Shown here: in pieces, positions 7,941 to 16,650 of the stretch
Numbering within the stretch: the first letter of the stretch is position 1
Layout: every line of letters begins with the position of its first letter
From: Streptosporangium carneum
GTDB taxonomy: Bacteria > Actinomycetota > Actinomycetes > Streptosporangiales > Streptosporangiaceae
Assembly: GCF_027922005.1 (NCBI RefSeq)
Contig: NZ_BSEV01000028.1
Span: forward strand, 1 to 64,000
Length of the DNA stretch: 64,000 nucleotides
Direction: 5' to 3'
Position numbers and translations under genes: made by a program
The notes under the pieces: generated by a model
What the model saw: only the letters and a program-made list of their open reading frames with translations
Told to the model about the DNA's origin: nothing
Databases searched by the model: none

Positions 7941-9560
7941 ATGAGCAAGGTTCTACGCGCAGGCGCGATTATGGCTGCAGGAACACTGGTTTCTCGCATC
8001 ACTGGGCTTGGTCGCACAATCGTTCTAGCCTCAGCCATCGGTGTTGCAGCCCTCGGCGATGCCTACAACGTGGCTTACACAATCCCGTTTGTTCTTTTTG
8101 ATCTTCTGATGGGCGGTGTTCTGAGTAGCGTCATAGTGCCGATGATTGTACGCGCCCGTAAGATGGACGACGACGGCGGACTAACTTACGAGCAAAGTCT
8201 GTTAACTCTGGTCACACTTATCTTAAGTATCGTCAGTATAGTAGCTGTCCTGCTCGCTGAACCGCTGATCGGACTTTACGCTACGGGCTGGTCCCAGCAT
8301 ACAACCGAGGTGTCGGTCACTCTGGCCCGGTTCATTCTCCCCCAGATCACATTCTTTGGAGTCGGCGCGCTGGCCGGTGCGATGCTTAACACTCGGGACC
8401 GGTTTGCCGCCCCGATGTGGGCTCCTGTGCTCAACAACCTTGTCGTCATCGGCGTGGGCGCCACTTACTTAGCGATCAGCAACGCGGGAAAGAACATTGA
8501 TGAGGTTACCGATTCGGATCTGATGCTGCTCGGGCTGGGTACTACGGCAGGAATCCTGGCCCAGTCGATCGTTTTGGTCATCTCGTTGCGCCGGGCAGGG
8601 TTCAGCTTTCGGCCTCGGCTTGACCTGCGCAACTTGAAACTGGGTGAACTTGGCCGCTCGGTGGTGTGGACACTCCTCTACGTAGGTATCACCCAGATCG
8701 GGTACGTCCTCACCACGAATCTCGCCATCAAAGCCGGAGAGATGTCCAAAGAGATCGGCGTTCCCTACGGAGCGGGGATCACTCCCTACAGCTATGCCTT
8801 CATGCTCTTCCAGCTTCCTTATGGAATTATCGCCGTCTCAATGATCACGGCTGTTCTGCCGAGAATGAGCCGGCACGTGGCCGACGAAAGGCTTGATCTG
8901 TTACGGGAAGAATTCTCCTCCGGTGTACAGGTGGTCTCGGCTGCACTGGTGCCGATCGGCCTCTTGCTGGCGGTTCTCGGCCCTACCTTGTCGCTGCCGA
9001 TCTTCGCCCGAGGCGCCGTTTCCACTGCCGACGCGATCTATATCGGCCAAATTCTGCAGGTTTTTGGTCTGGCGCTGGTGCCGTTTTCACTTTTTCAAAT
9101 GTTGTTGCGTGTTTTTTACAGTCTCGGCGACACCAGGACCCCAACATTTCTTGTGTTAAGCATTGTTGTGGTTAACGCCACCCTTAGCCTGATCTCTTTC
9201 TTCTTCCTTCCTCCCGGATATGCAGTAGTAGGCCTGGCCCTGGCTTTCGCCATCTCCTACACGGTGGGGGCGGCGGCGACCTGGGTGCTTGCCGGCAGCC
9301 GTGTCGGCGGCCTGCACGGATCTCAGGTGTTCATGGGGATGTCCCGGATGTACTGCGCCGCGATCCCCGGGGGACTGATTGCACTCGGCGTGTTGTGGCT
9401 AACGCGGGGGCTGACCGACCTGACCGTACTCAGCGCGATCACCATACTGGCCGTCGGAGGCGGATGCGGAATAGCACTTTACCTAGTCATCGCACATCGA
9501 ATGCGCATCACACAGGTCAGCTCGATCATCGAAACCGTCGCCAGGCGTGCAGCTCGCTAG
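7941..9560 (+). CDS. MurJ/MviN-like lipid II flippase
   Basis: 539 residues of MATE/MOP-superfamily integral membrane protein with about 13-14 helices. Typical MurJ sequence: MAAGTLVSRITGLGRTIVLA at the N-terminus, then GDAYNVAYTIPFVLFDLLMGG, ALAGAMLNTRDRFAAP and LPYGIIAVSMITAVLPRMS, RVFYSLGDTRTPT. It would move lipid-linked peptidoglycan precursors across the membrane. It lacks the long C-terminal kinase-like region of the usual actinobacterial chromosomal MviN. Base composition is clearly lower in GC than its neighbours, and at least five leucines use TTA, a very rare codon in such genomes that depends on bldA-type tRNA. RBS AAGG eight bases before the ATG. Its position beside recombinase and IS remnants points to horizontal origin. 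Confidence 0.88.
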   Translation: MSKVLRAGAIMAAGTLVSRITGLGRTIVLASAIGVAALGDAYNVAYTIPFVLFDLLMGGVLSSVIVPMIVRARKMDDDGGLTYEQSLLTLVTLILSIVSIVAVLLAEPLIGLYATGWSQHTTEVSVTLARFILPQITFFGVGALAGAMLNTRDRFAAPMWAPVLNNLVVIGVGATYLAISNAGKNIDEVTDSDLMLLGLGTTAGILAQSIVLVISLRRAGFSFRPRLDLRNLKLGELGRSVVWTLLYVGITQIGYVLTTNLAIKAGEMSKEIGVPYGAGITPYSYAFMLFQLPYGIIAVSMITAVLPRMSRHVADERLDLLREEFSSGVQVVSAALVPIGLLLAVLGPTLSLPIFARGAVSTADAIYIGQILQVFGLALVPFSLFQMLLRVFYSLGDTRTPTFLVLSIVVVNATLSLISFFFLPPGYAVVGLALAFAISYTVGAAATWVLAGSRVGGLHGSQVFMGMSRMYCAAIPGGLIALGVLWLTRGLTDLTVLSAITILAVGGGCGIALYLVIAHRMRITQVSSIIETVARRAAR

Positions 9561-10065
9561 CCGCAAATAAAGTGACGCCGGGTGAGCGTCGCATCGCGGA
9601 ACGCCAACCTTCTCGCTTCTATCCACAAAGTAGGCATTCCTGCCGTTGTCAAATACCCGGATCTGGGGTATCAGGCGGCCGACATTCTCTCTGGGGCGGT
9701 CATAGCGGCTTGGCGGCCAAAAAATAACTGGCCGGAGTGGGTCGGCAGGACGAAGATGGCCGCGCCACCCATGGCCCGGGAGAGCCGGCACCTCAGCCAT
9801 ATCGGGACAGCGAGACCCCATTTCACCTTATATTTGTGACTTTGGGTAGCTCGAATATCACTCCAGTTAATACCCTTGTCGGCCCTTTTTCGGCCAGGGG
9901 GCCCTCGTCGACACAGGGCTCTCCGGTGTTGATTCGTGACCGAGGATAAATAAACGACTACGGCGGGTAAGAGTTTCTCCTTTTAGGTCGCACCATTTCT
10001 CCTGTCCTGGCGATATATTATCCTCCATGTCTGAGGTGGTCCTAAAAAGTGCACACCAAGTCTGC
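9561..10065. other. AT-richer intergenic stretch without a convincing gene
   Basis: Continues the lower-GC composition of the murJ-like gene. A + strand frame at 9582-9839 (GTG, 85 codons, containing KYPDLGYQAADILSGAVIAAW) is open but has no RBS or recognisable family and was not called. No repeats or hairpins stand out apart from the promoter at its right end. Confidence 0.5.
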
Positions 10066-10095
10066 TTGACGCGTCTTTAAATAATTTGCTAGCGT
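10066..10095 (+). promoter_or_regulatory. Sigma-70-type promoter of the small secreted protein
   Basis: TTGACG at 10066-10071 and TAGCGT at 10090-10095 with an 18-bp spacer. The start would fall near 10102, giving a leader of about 98 nt that contains a short hairpin (GTCGCGCC...GGTGGCGC) before the RBS. Confidence 0.6.
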
Positions 10096-10199
10096 CCATC
10101 TCACTTCATTCGAAATGTGCGGATCCTGGGCTTCTTGAAGCTCTCTTAAGGGCTTTGTCGCGCCAGGTGGCGCTGCATCAAGAAAAAGAGGAGCAAGAG

Positions 10200-10556
10200 A
10201 TGAAGCTTTCCTTGGGGAAAAGGTCGGTGGCCTTGCTGGCTGGAACTGTGAGCGCTCTCGGCCTGGTCACGGTGCTCGCTGGACCGGCTTCCGCAGCACC
10301 CAACTGCAGCGCCGCAGCAGACGGATGGCTGTACCCGGGAGCAATTTCCTCCTGCAACCCCACCGGCACCGACGTCTACTCCACCCTTCACCGAGTGGTC
10401 GTGAAATGTTCAGGCTCCAGCGGAACCGTCTACACCATATACGGCCCCTGGTCCGCAACCACCAGCACTTCGGCCGCCTACTGCAGCCTTAACCAGGGAC
10501 GCGAGGGCTATTCCGTCCAGGTTCAACGCGGCGGCACCGTCGTGGACGCGGAATAA
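10200..10556 (+). CDS. Small secreted Cys-containing protein, unknown function
   Basis: 118 residues with a clear Sec signal peptide (MKLSLGKRSVALLAGTVSAL, then GLVTVLAGPASA with cleavage after ASA). The mature part of about 84 residues begins APNCSAAADGWLYPG and has four cysteines, so two disulfides are likely, and it is rich in Ser/Thr/Tyr. The start is fixed by AGAGGAGCAAGAG just upstream. It follows the murJ-like gene on the same strand but has its own promoter 640 bp downstream, so it is a separate transcript. No family recognised; a small cell-wall-directed or antimicrobial protein is possible but unproven. A truncated paralogue lies at 11166. Confidence 0.8.
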   Translation: MKLSLGKRSVALLAGTVSALGLVTVLAGPASAAPNCSAAADGWLYPGAISSCNPTGTDVYSTLHRVVVKCSGSSGTVYTIYGPWSATTSTSAAYCSLNQGREGYSVQVQRGGTVVDAE

Positions 10557-11165
10557 CACGCTGCACGGAAAACCAGCGGTTACGCTCTATTAAGTTACTG
10601 GTCGACAACGACTGCCGGAGAAAGCCCAAAGACGCTGAGAGTGTCCGGGACTGCTCGCAACAGCCCCGGACACATCTCCATCATCCCAGCGCGCCGGCCC
10701 TCGCACTACGGTGGAAGCCTGAGATTTTGAGGGTACGGCGAAGGGCGATGTAGCTGAGAGTGTGGCCTCAGTCCCGCTCCGTGGAATCACGGATGTGACA
10801 TGCCGGAGTTCAGGAGATTCTCTCCAGCGGCTCTGGCCATGTCCGTCGAGGGTGTGGTCGCGGAGAAGCCGCGCTGCTCCCGGACGGGTCCCACAGGCGG
10901 CGGCGAAGTATCCGGCATCCTGGCCAACATCGGTCCGACGCTGTTCGCCAAATATTCCTGGCACGATCGGACGATCAGGTGTCACCGGGTGCAGACTCGC
11001 CAGCGATTCGGCATGCAGCCGACTGGCGAGGCCGGCGGGGAACAGGGCGCCGAATGACTGAGTTTTCAGCGTCAATCTCGCTTCACTCCATGCGTGAATA
11101 ACGGCAAGTCTGAAGTTCGCCTTTAATTTTCATGTCGGGCGACATCAAAAGAAGAGCATCGGAAA
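10557..11165. other. Intergenic region between the secreted protein and its truncated copy
   Basis: Holds a hairpin at 10641-10673. From about 11070 onward there is a diverged copy of the leader found upstream of 10200 (compare CGTCCATCTCACTTCA and CGTCAATCTCGCTTCA). Open frames on both strands between 10590 and 11075 have no recognisable product and no RBS and are not called. Confidence 0.5.
10641..10673 (+). terminator. Hairpin, likely terminator of the secreted-protein gene
   Basis: GTGTCCGGG at 10641-10649 pairs with CCCGGACAC at 10665-10673; inner CTG/CAG pairs extend it. No T-run follows, as is common for actinomycete terminators. It lies 85 bp after the stop at 10556. Confidence 0.55.
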
Positions 11166-11375
11166 GTGAAGTGCTCTCTGGGTAAGCGCTCAATGGTCCT
11201 CTTGGCTGGAACTGTGAGCGCTCTCGGCCTGCTCACGGCGCTCGCCGGACCGGCTTCCGCAGCTCCTAGGGGTGTGTGCCGCGACTCGGGTGCCGCGGCG
11301 AAGGCGCTGTCCGGCGCCGCCCGTGCCCGGCCGGCGCGTCGGCGAGGACGGCCGGTATCGGAACGTCACGGATGA
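11166..11375 (+). pseudogene. Truncated paralogue of the 10200 secreted protein (signal peptide only)
   Basis: The GTG frame encodes MKCSLGKRSMVLLAGTVSAL plus GLLTALAGPASAAP, almost identical to the signal peptide at 10200, and the DNA match is high over about 105 bp including GGCTGGAACTGTGAGCGC. Immediately after the cleavage site (near 11270) similarity ends and an Arg/Ala-rich, very GC-rich frame runs to a stop at 11375. This looks like a duplication whose mature part was replaced or deleted. Confidence 0.65.
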
Positions 11376-11593
11376 ACGCCCGCGCCTTGGGCGGGGCCGG
11401 CGCCGGACGCCGGTCTGACGGATGACCGCCGGGCGTCGTTTGCTTCACGGTCCAGTGGGGGTTCGGGGTGGGCATGGACGGTCTCCGTGCTGGCCGGAGA
11501 CGCAGGTGTCGACGATGTCCGTCAGTTTCAGGCCCCTGAGTGTCTACAGGAGAGAAGACAGGTCGCGCCCGTGGACGTCGTCTCGCTGGAGCC

Positions 11594-11956
11594 CTAGACC
11601 ACGTAGACGGGGGCGAGGTCGACGAATATGCGGTAGTCCGAGATCAGACCGTCGTCGCGGGTGCGCCAGATCGATACGGCTACGACGCTGACATCCTTGC
11701 CGTCGAGCCGCCGATAGGTCACCTCGGTCTCGGCGATGACGTCGGCGTCCACCTGCCAGTTCCTGACGATCCGGTGCCGCAGGCCGCCGATGGTGGAGAA
11801 GAACGCCCGCAACCCGGCGACGATGGCCTCCCGTCCCGCCAGCGGCTCGGCGTTGCCGAACGCCAACGTGGCGTCCTCGGCCAACAACCGCACGAACTCG
11901 TCGGGGTCGAACGAATCGACTGACTCGAAAACGCGTCGCACCACATCGTCGGTCAT
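11594..11956 (-). CDS. SnoaL/NTF2-like domain protein
   Basis: 120 residues, one alpha+beta-barrel cone fold. N-terminal helix MTDDVVRRVFESVDSFDPDE, then FVRLLAEDATLAFGNAEPLAGREAIVAGLRAFF, and a final strand ISDYRIFVDLAPVYV are typical of SnoaL-like polyketide-cyclase/isomerase relatives. The ATG at 11956 has GGAAGGG eight bases upstream. Single gene with no partner in the same operon. Substrate cannot be stated. Confidence 0.8.
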   Translation of the reverse strand: MTDDVVRRVFESVDSFDPDEFVRLLAEDATLAFGNAEPLAGREAIVAGLRAFFSTIGGLRHRIVRNWQVDADVIAETEVTYRRLDGKDVSVVAVSIWRTRDDGLISDYRIFVDLAPVYVV

Positions 11957-12545
11957 GCCGACCCTTCCTCGCACAGCCGGGATCACTGGTGGGGACGATA
12001 CGGGGCGAAGGACGACGCGCAACTACCGCAAAGGTGGGTGTCTCATCACCGTAGGCTCGCCGAAGACCTCCGAACCTGGGGCGCGGCATCGCGGTCGGGG
12101 AGCTTCCCCGCCACGGATGGTGTTCGCGTTCGTCGGGGATCAGCGGGCATGTGGAAGGCGGCCGGCTACGAGACTCATAGGGCGTAGGTCTGGCAAGCCC
12201 CACAGGTCTTCAGGACCTGATGGTCGCCGGCCTGCTTGATTCCGTCCGTTGGTCGATCGGGCAGGCTGCCGGTTCGATGTCGGCCGGGATCGCAGCGTGG
12301 GTCGTCCTTGTGGCGATGTCGACTGTGGTTCGTCATGCACTTGATCGATTCTCAGGAAACCCGAGCGGGGAGGGGAATGGCTCTGGACAGCTTGATCTGC
12401 GCGTCCTCCACTCGGATCGGCGCCAGGCGGAACACGGCGTCGGCCTGCGACCACTCCCGATTTTCACGCGCGGGGGGCGTCAGCGCCAGCGACAACGTGG
12501 ACTGAAAAGCGGGAGGTCATCCTGACTTAGGGCTGGTTGTTCTGA
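11957..12545. other. Intergenic region with possible gene debris
   Basis: No full gene. On the minus strand about 50 codons ending at 12352 read coherently (ENREWSQADAVFRLAPIRVE, then DAQIKLSRAIPLPARVS) but have no clear start and no family I recognise; possibly the tail of a lost gene. Confidence 0.35.
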
Positions 12546-12576
12546 TTGATCAGAGGAGAGTGGATCGCGCTACCGT
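12546..12576 (+). promoter_or_regulatory. Putative leaderless promoter of the LRR gene
   Basis: TTGATC at 12546-12551 and TACCGT at 12571-12576 (19-bp spacer), with the ATG six bases after the -10 and no SD sequence. Spacing to the start matches the other leaderless candidates in the window. Confidence 0.4.
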
Positions 12577-12582
12577 GCTTCC

Positions 12583-13389
12583 ATGGAGGATGATGCCATC
12601 CCACCCCTGACGGCGAACCGATGGACCGACGCCGTCAGCGAAGGCGGACATGTGGCCGGCAAGGAGATCTGCCGGTGTTTCGACCAGTACAGGGTTCGTC
12701 CGCCGCGCGTGGTGCGCTTCCATGCTCAGCGTCAGGACACGGCATCCGCTGCATGGCGCCACCTGCTTGAGCTCGTGGAGGAAGCTGCGGCGGACGGCCG
12801 GGAGGAGTTCCGGCCCTTGGTCGAGCTCAGCCCGGACGAACGGCGTCAGATCATCACCCTGCCGCCGACCATCGCCAAGCTCACCGAGGTCAGGCACCTG
12901 GTGCTCTACGGCAGCAATCTGGTGCGGATCCCACCCGAGATCGGCGCGATGACCAGCCTGCAGCAGTTCACCCCTTACACGTCGAACCGCCTGCACTGGT
13001 TTCCCTACGAGCTGACCAGGTGTCGGCGGCTGAAGGCCAGTACGGTCAGCACCCGTTCGCTGTACGGCAACGTCAAGGTGCGACCGCCGTTTCCTCCGCT
13101 CCAGCCGGGCAGGGCGTCGGCCCGAGACCTTCCCCTCGCCGACCTCGACCCCAAGGTGTGGGGCACCGACGTGATCCGGGCATGCGGTGTCTGCGACCGG
13201 CCGATCGCCGAGGCCGGGCTCTACCAGGTCTGGATCTCCTTGCGGGTCGGCGCCGACACACTGCCTCTCCTGGTCAACGCCTGCTCGCCGACCTGCCTTG
13301 ACACCCTTCCCGCTCCCGCAGAGGGCTGTGTGCCCACAGCGCACACCGGCGGACCGGGAATCGTTCAGCCACGCGCCGACTACGCGTAG
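12583..13389 (+). CDS. Leucine-rich repeat protein with C-terminal Cys cluster
   Basis: 268 residues. Residues about 90-160 contain LRR-like turns (ITLPPTIAKLTEVRHLVLYG, NLVRIPPEIGAMTSLQQF) of the bacterial LPxxIxxLxxLxxLxL type. The C-terminal third has CGVCDRP and CSPTCLDTLP, two Cys pairs about 50 residues apart that could bind zinc. No signal peptide, so intracellular. ATG chosen because a -10 element is placed for leaderless initiation. Not recognised beyond the LRR; protein-protein interaction is likely. Confidence 0.75.
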   Translation: MEDDAIPPLTANRWTDAVSEGGHVAGKEICRCFDQYRVRPPRVVRFHAQRQDTASAAWRHLLELVEEAAADGREEFRPLVELSPDERRQIITLPPTIAKLTEVRHLVLYGSNLVRIPPEIGAMTSLQQFTPYTSNRLHWFPYELTRCRRLKASTVSTRSLYGNVKVRPPFPPLQPGRASARDLPLADLDPKVWGTDVIRACGVCDRPIAEAGLYQVWISLRVGADTLPLLVNACSPTCLDTLPAPAEGCVPTAHTGGPGIVQPRADYA

Positions 13390-13494
13390 CGGGGACTGGA
13401 TCGTCCGGTCGTCGCTCTCGCCGCCCCTCTGGTAATCCCATATCCGCCTGAAGGACGCACAGGAGGTGTCACTGACGTCCGGTTAGACGGGCGC

Positions 13495-14229
13495 ATGACT
13501 GCTCATGACGTGGCCCGTCTGCTGCCCGGCATCCCGATGCTCCGCGACCTGTGCCGGTCCATGGCGGTGCTGGAGGCGATCCTGAGCCCGGACAGGGAGA
13601 GTCGCCACCACCTCTTCGACACAGATTGGAGCCAGGGGGAGGAGGTGGCCTCGATGGGCAACGGCTCGGGAGACGAGTACTCCATCGTCTTCTCGGCGGC
13701 GGGTGCCTACATCCGCGGCTTCGATCACGAGGCGGTGATGAGCCCGTACGGCAACGACGGGCCGTGGCCCGGAGTGGTCGACTCGGTCCCCGACGTTTTT
13801 CGCCGCTACGTGGAGGAGCCCGCGTTCTGCGACGAGGACGGCATGCCGATCGTGACCGCCTGCCTGTGGCGTGGGGTCGACGACGGCCTCTGGCGAACGG
13901 GAGAGATCGAGTATCCGGACGGCGAGGGCGACCCCGACGGCTCCGCGCACCTGTTCGGGTTACTTGTCGATCCGTCTCCGGAGGCGTTCCAGCGGTTTGC
14001 CGAGGACTACTACGAAGGCCCCGTGGACCTCGACGCCGTGCGGCATGTCCACGCTCTCCGTCCGCTGACGCAGGCGGTGGTCACCGCACTGAACGCCGAC
14101 CTCACGTTGAAGGACCTCGCTGAAGACCTCGCGGCATCCCGGTACCCGTCCGTCGCGGACTGGGAAGACGGAAAGGCGGGTCCTTTTCCGAGCGGCGAAC
14201 CGGGCGACAACAGCGCTGGAGCACGCTGA
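13495..14229 (+). CDS. Hypothetical protein, acidic, cytosolic
   Basis: 244 residues, rich in Asp/Glu/Trp/Tyr. N-terminus MTAHDVARLLPGIPMLRDLC, then SMGNGSGDEYSIVFSAAGAYIRGFDHEA and CLWRGVDDGLWRTGEIEYPD. It resembles a set of actinomycete hypothetical proteins I know by pattern only, without an assigned function; SUKH/SMI1-like immunity proteins have a broadly similar composition but I see no diagnostic motif. No signal peptide or membrane segment. It follows the LRR gene by 105 bp on the same strand. Confidence 0.7.
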   Translation: MTAHDVARLLPGIPMLRDLCRSMAVLEAILSPDRESRHHLFDTDWSQGEEVASMGNGSGDEYSIVFSAAGAYIRGFDHEAVMSPYGNDGPWPGVVDSVPDVFRRYVEEPAFCDEDGMPIVTACLWRGVDDGLWRTGEIEYPDGEGDPDGSAHLFGLLVDPSPEAFQRFAEDYYEGPVDLDAVRHVHALRPLTQAVVTALNADLTLKDLAEDLAASRYPSVADWEDGKAGPFPSGEPGDNSAGAR

Positions 14230-14311
14230 GCGGAATGCTGTGGTGAAGCGGTGCCGTACAGCGACACCGCCTTACAGGATCACACACCGTCGACCTGCGT
14301 CCGCTGCCTGA

Positions 14312-14815
14312 TCAGGACAAGGGGGGCGACGAGGTGCTTGCCCTTCCCGGTGGATCGGAAGGTGTCTGGCTGGTGTTCTGTTTGTCCCGGCTCCAGATTT
14401 CGACGCATCGGGGGAGGTCCTCGATGTCTCCGCCCTCGGGGATCATGCCCCAGAGGAAGGGGATCAGGTAGTGGGGCGGTTCGCCCAGGAGCACGGTCAG
14501 TTCGTCCTCGGTGACGGTGAGGGGGAACGCCGAGCCCTGTTGCCCGGGGGTCCATCCCGCTTCGAGGGCTCGCCGGACGCATCCGGCGACGAGGGTGGGG
14601 CAGACCGCGATCGTCCGTTCTCCGAGCGGGTTGTCCGGCCGGGCGAAGGGAAACGACACCATGAGAACACGCCCCGGCTCCTCGGTCCGCTCGACGGTGA
14701 CGGTGAGGGGACTCCAGCCGTCGCCCCGGCGGCGGGTGGACCTGTGCCGGATGCGCCAGCGGAAGGCGGTGCCGTCGACGGTGATGGACCGTGAGCCCTT
14801 CCTGGGCATCGTCAC
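14312..14815 (-). CDS. Hypothetical protein
   Basis: 167 residues if started at the GTG at 14815 (GGAG six to seven bases upstream) or 165 from the ATG at 14809, giving MPRKGSRSITVDGTAFRWR. The IxVDGxxFRWRxR start and the regular strand pattern up to about residue 100 (SPLTVTVERTEEPGRVLMVS, then TIAVCPTLVAGCVRRALEAGW) match short beta-rich actinomycete proteins of unknown function. The tail is Ser/Pro/Thr-rich. Convergent with 13495-14229. Confidence 0.65.
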   Translation of the reverse strand: MTMPRKGSRSITVDGTAFRWRIRHRSTRRRGDGWSPLTVTVERTEEPGRVLMVSFPFARPDNPLGERTIAVCPTLVAGCVRRALEAGWTPGQQGSAFPLTVTEDELTVLLGEPPHYLIPFLWGMIPEGGDIEDLPRCVEIWSRDKQNTSQTPSDPPGRASTSSPPLS

Positions 14816-15258
14816 GGGCGCCTCCAGGCTTCCGCTCTGTTCCGTCGCTGTTCCGTGGGAGTGTCAGAGGCAGCGATGAGTGACACGAGACGCCGTAAGC
14901 GTAACCGTTGCCGCTTCCCATGATCGAGCTGTTTTCGCAGGCGGTCTGATCACGGCGAGCGTTGTGAACCGGCCCCAGTCGCCGGCACACCCTTGCTCCG
15001 TCTCCATACAGGACCCATCCATGGAGGTGGCTTTCAAATCGGCCCGTCAGCTCCGGGACGGCAGAAGCCGTCTGCGCCTTCCGGATTTGTTGGAGATGTT
15101 ATCCTTCGCAAGGGCATAGAACGAATCAACGGTAAGCAGGCCAATTTTCGCGACCAATACCCAGGCGGTGGCGTCCGGGTTGGCCGCACGTTCACTGCTC
15201 GGTATGCCGGAACGGCTGTGTTGAACCCGAAACTCAAACCTGATTGTCATTGACTTCG
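14816..15258. other. Intergenic region, no supported gene
   Basis: Short open frames on both strands lack RBS sites and recognisable products. Composition is slightly less GC-rich than core DNA. I see no repeats or strong hairpins. Confidence 0.5.
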
Positions 15259-15819
15259 ATGCGGCTGACGAGTGAACCCAGGAAAGAGAAGCGGCTGTCC
15301 CTGGCCGTTCTGAGTGTCGCCATCCTGTTGACGGCGACGCTCGTCGGATCGGAGTCGGCCGAGTGGCCGGTGTTCGAGAGGTGCCGTGGCGTGCGTGCCG
15401 CGTCTCTCGAATGCGTGCAGGCAGGCGCAGCGGTGACCGAATGCCGGCAGGGATCCGAATACTGGGGAGACGTCATATGCGCAGGCGCCCTTCGCGTCGT
15501 CGACCGGTGTGCGCGCCTGGACGTCAACGGTGCGGGAGCGTCAACCTGTGCGGCTCTCAGCACTGATTATCTGAGTTGTGTCGAGCGACGTCTCTCCCCC
15601 GTGACATGTCAGATGCTGGGCACGATCCTCCTTGAATGCATGCGGCAACTCGGGGAGACGGAACGCAGTTGCCGGGCGGAATGGGAGGAGTTGGTGAAAT
15701 GCAGGATGCGCGGCGTCGATCCTGAATCCTGCCCGCACACCGGAAATCCCAGACCTTGGCGCGTTCGTTCGGCGTCGTCAGCTTGGCGACCTGAGCGCGC
15801 TCATGCACCTTCCATCTGA
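15259..15819 (+). CDS. Exported protein with a regular CX9C cysteine array, unknown
   Basis: 186 residues from the ATG at 15259 (a TTG at 15244 is also open). Residues 8-30 form a basic N-region and hydrophobic core (KRLSLAVLSVAILLTATLVG), a signal peptide or anchor. The following 120 residues contain 12 cysteines at 42, 52, 62, 74, 84, 97, 107, 117, 127, 138, 148 and 158. Seven... of the spacings, and in fact eight of eleven, are exactly nine residues, the others 10, 11 and 12. Intervening segments (MLGTILLE, RAEWEELVK) look helical. CX9C pairs are the hallmark of disulfide-linked helical hairpins in mitochondrial intermembrane-space CHCH proteins; such an array in an exported bacterial protein is unusual. 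No SD is evident. Family not recognised. Confidence 0.7.
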   Translation: MRLTSEPRKEKRLSLAVLSVAILLTATLVGSESAEWPVFERCRGVRAASLECVQAGAAVTECRQGSEYWGDVICAGALRVVDRCARLDVNGAGASTCAALSTDYLSCVERRLSPVTCQMLGTILLECMRQLGETERSCRAEWEELVKCRMRGVDPESCPHTGNPRPWRVRSASSAWRPERAHAPSI

Positions 15820-16029
15820 CGGTCGGGACGGTGTGGGGCCGAAAACCGTGTCACCTCATGTGAACCGCACGTGCTCGTGATCGAAACACTCGGCGGGAAT
15901 CGCTCCGGGGCGGTGGGGGCTGCTTGGGCCGACACCTCCACCCCGGCCCGCGCGACGTGCCGGGGACGGCGATCAAGCCTGGCCGTCGACGTGAGGCGAC
16001 AGCGGCGACGTCTTGGATGACACCGATCA

Positions 16030-16650
16030 CTACTCGAAGAGGGACGGGTCTCCGGCGCCTCTGCGGAGAATCTCGGGTTCGTCCTGCGAGAAGTCGACGA
16101 CCGTCGTCGGCACCGCGCCGCACTCGCCGGAGTCGATCACAGCGTCCACCACGTGGTCGAGCCTCTCCTTGATCTCCCATCCCTGGGTCATGGGCTCGGT
16201 CTCGTCGGGCAGCAGCAGGGTGCTCGACAGCAGCGGTTCGCCGAGCTCGGTCAGCAACGCCTGCGTGACGACGTGATCGGGGATCCGAACGCCGACCGTC
16301 TTCTTCCTGGGATGCAGCAGCCGCCGCGGCACCTCCTTCGTCGCGGGCAGGATGAACGTGTAGCCGCCGGGAGTCGCCGCTTTGATCGAGCGGAACAACG
16401 CATTGCTCACATGAACGAACTGGCCGAACTGGGCGAAGTTCCCGCAAACCAGGGTGAAGTGATGGTCGTCACCGAGGTGGCGGATCTCCCTGATCCGGTC
16501 GATGCCCTCCTTGTTCCCCAGCCGACACCCCAACGCGAAACACGAGTCCGTCGGGTACGCGATCAACCCGTCCGCCTGGAGGAGACCGATCACCTGACTG
16601 ATCACCCGAGGTTGCGGGTTGTCCGGATGCACGTCGAAGTACTTTGCCAT
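16030..16650 (-). CDS. yciO: YciO-type Sua5/YrdC family protein
   Basis: 206 residues matching E. coli YciO in length and along the whole sequence: FDVHPDNPQPRVISQVIGLL, GLIAYPTDSCFALGCRL, RHLGDDHHFTLVCGNF, ATPGGYTFILPATKEVPRRL and VPTTVVDFS. The fold is that of the threonylcarbamoyladenylate synthases (TsaC/Sua5) that prepare the t6A tRNA modification. YciO proteins form a side branch whose cellular role is less certain. Single-gene unit at the right end of the accessory island. Confidence 0.9.
   Translation of the reverse strand: MAKYFDVHPDNPQPRVISQVIGLLQADGLIAYPTDSCFALGCRLGNKEGIDRIREIRHLGDDHHFTLVCGNFAQFGQFVHVSNALFRSIKAATPGGYTFILPATKEVPRRLLHPRKKTVGVRIPDHVVTQALLTELGEPLLSSTLLLPDETEPMTQGWEIKERLDHVVDAVIDSGECGAVPTTVVDFSQDEPEILRRGAGDPSLFE

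Noticed and set aside
9582-9839. 85-codon + strand frame after the murJ-like gene
   Set aside because: No RBS, no recognisable family, and composition alone is not enough; left as intergenic.
10590-11075. 161-codon minus-strand frame between the secreted protein and its truncated copy
   Set aside because: Overlaps a terminator-like hairpin and other open frames; no family or RBS. Considered as transposase debris but no motif supports that.
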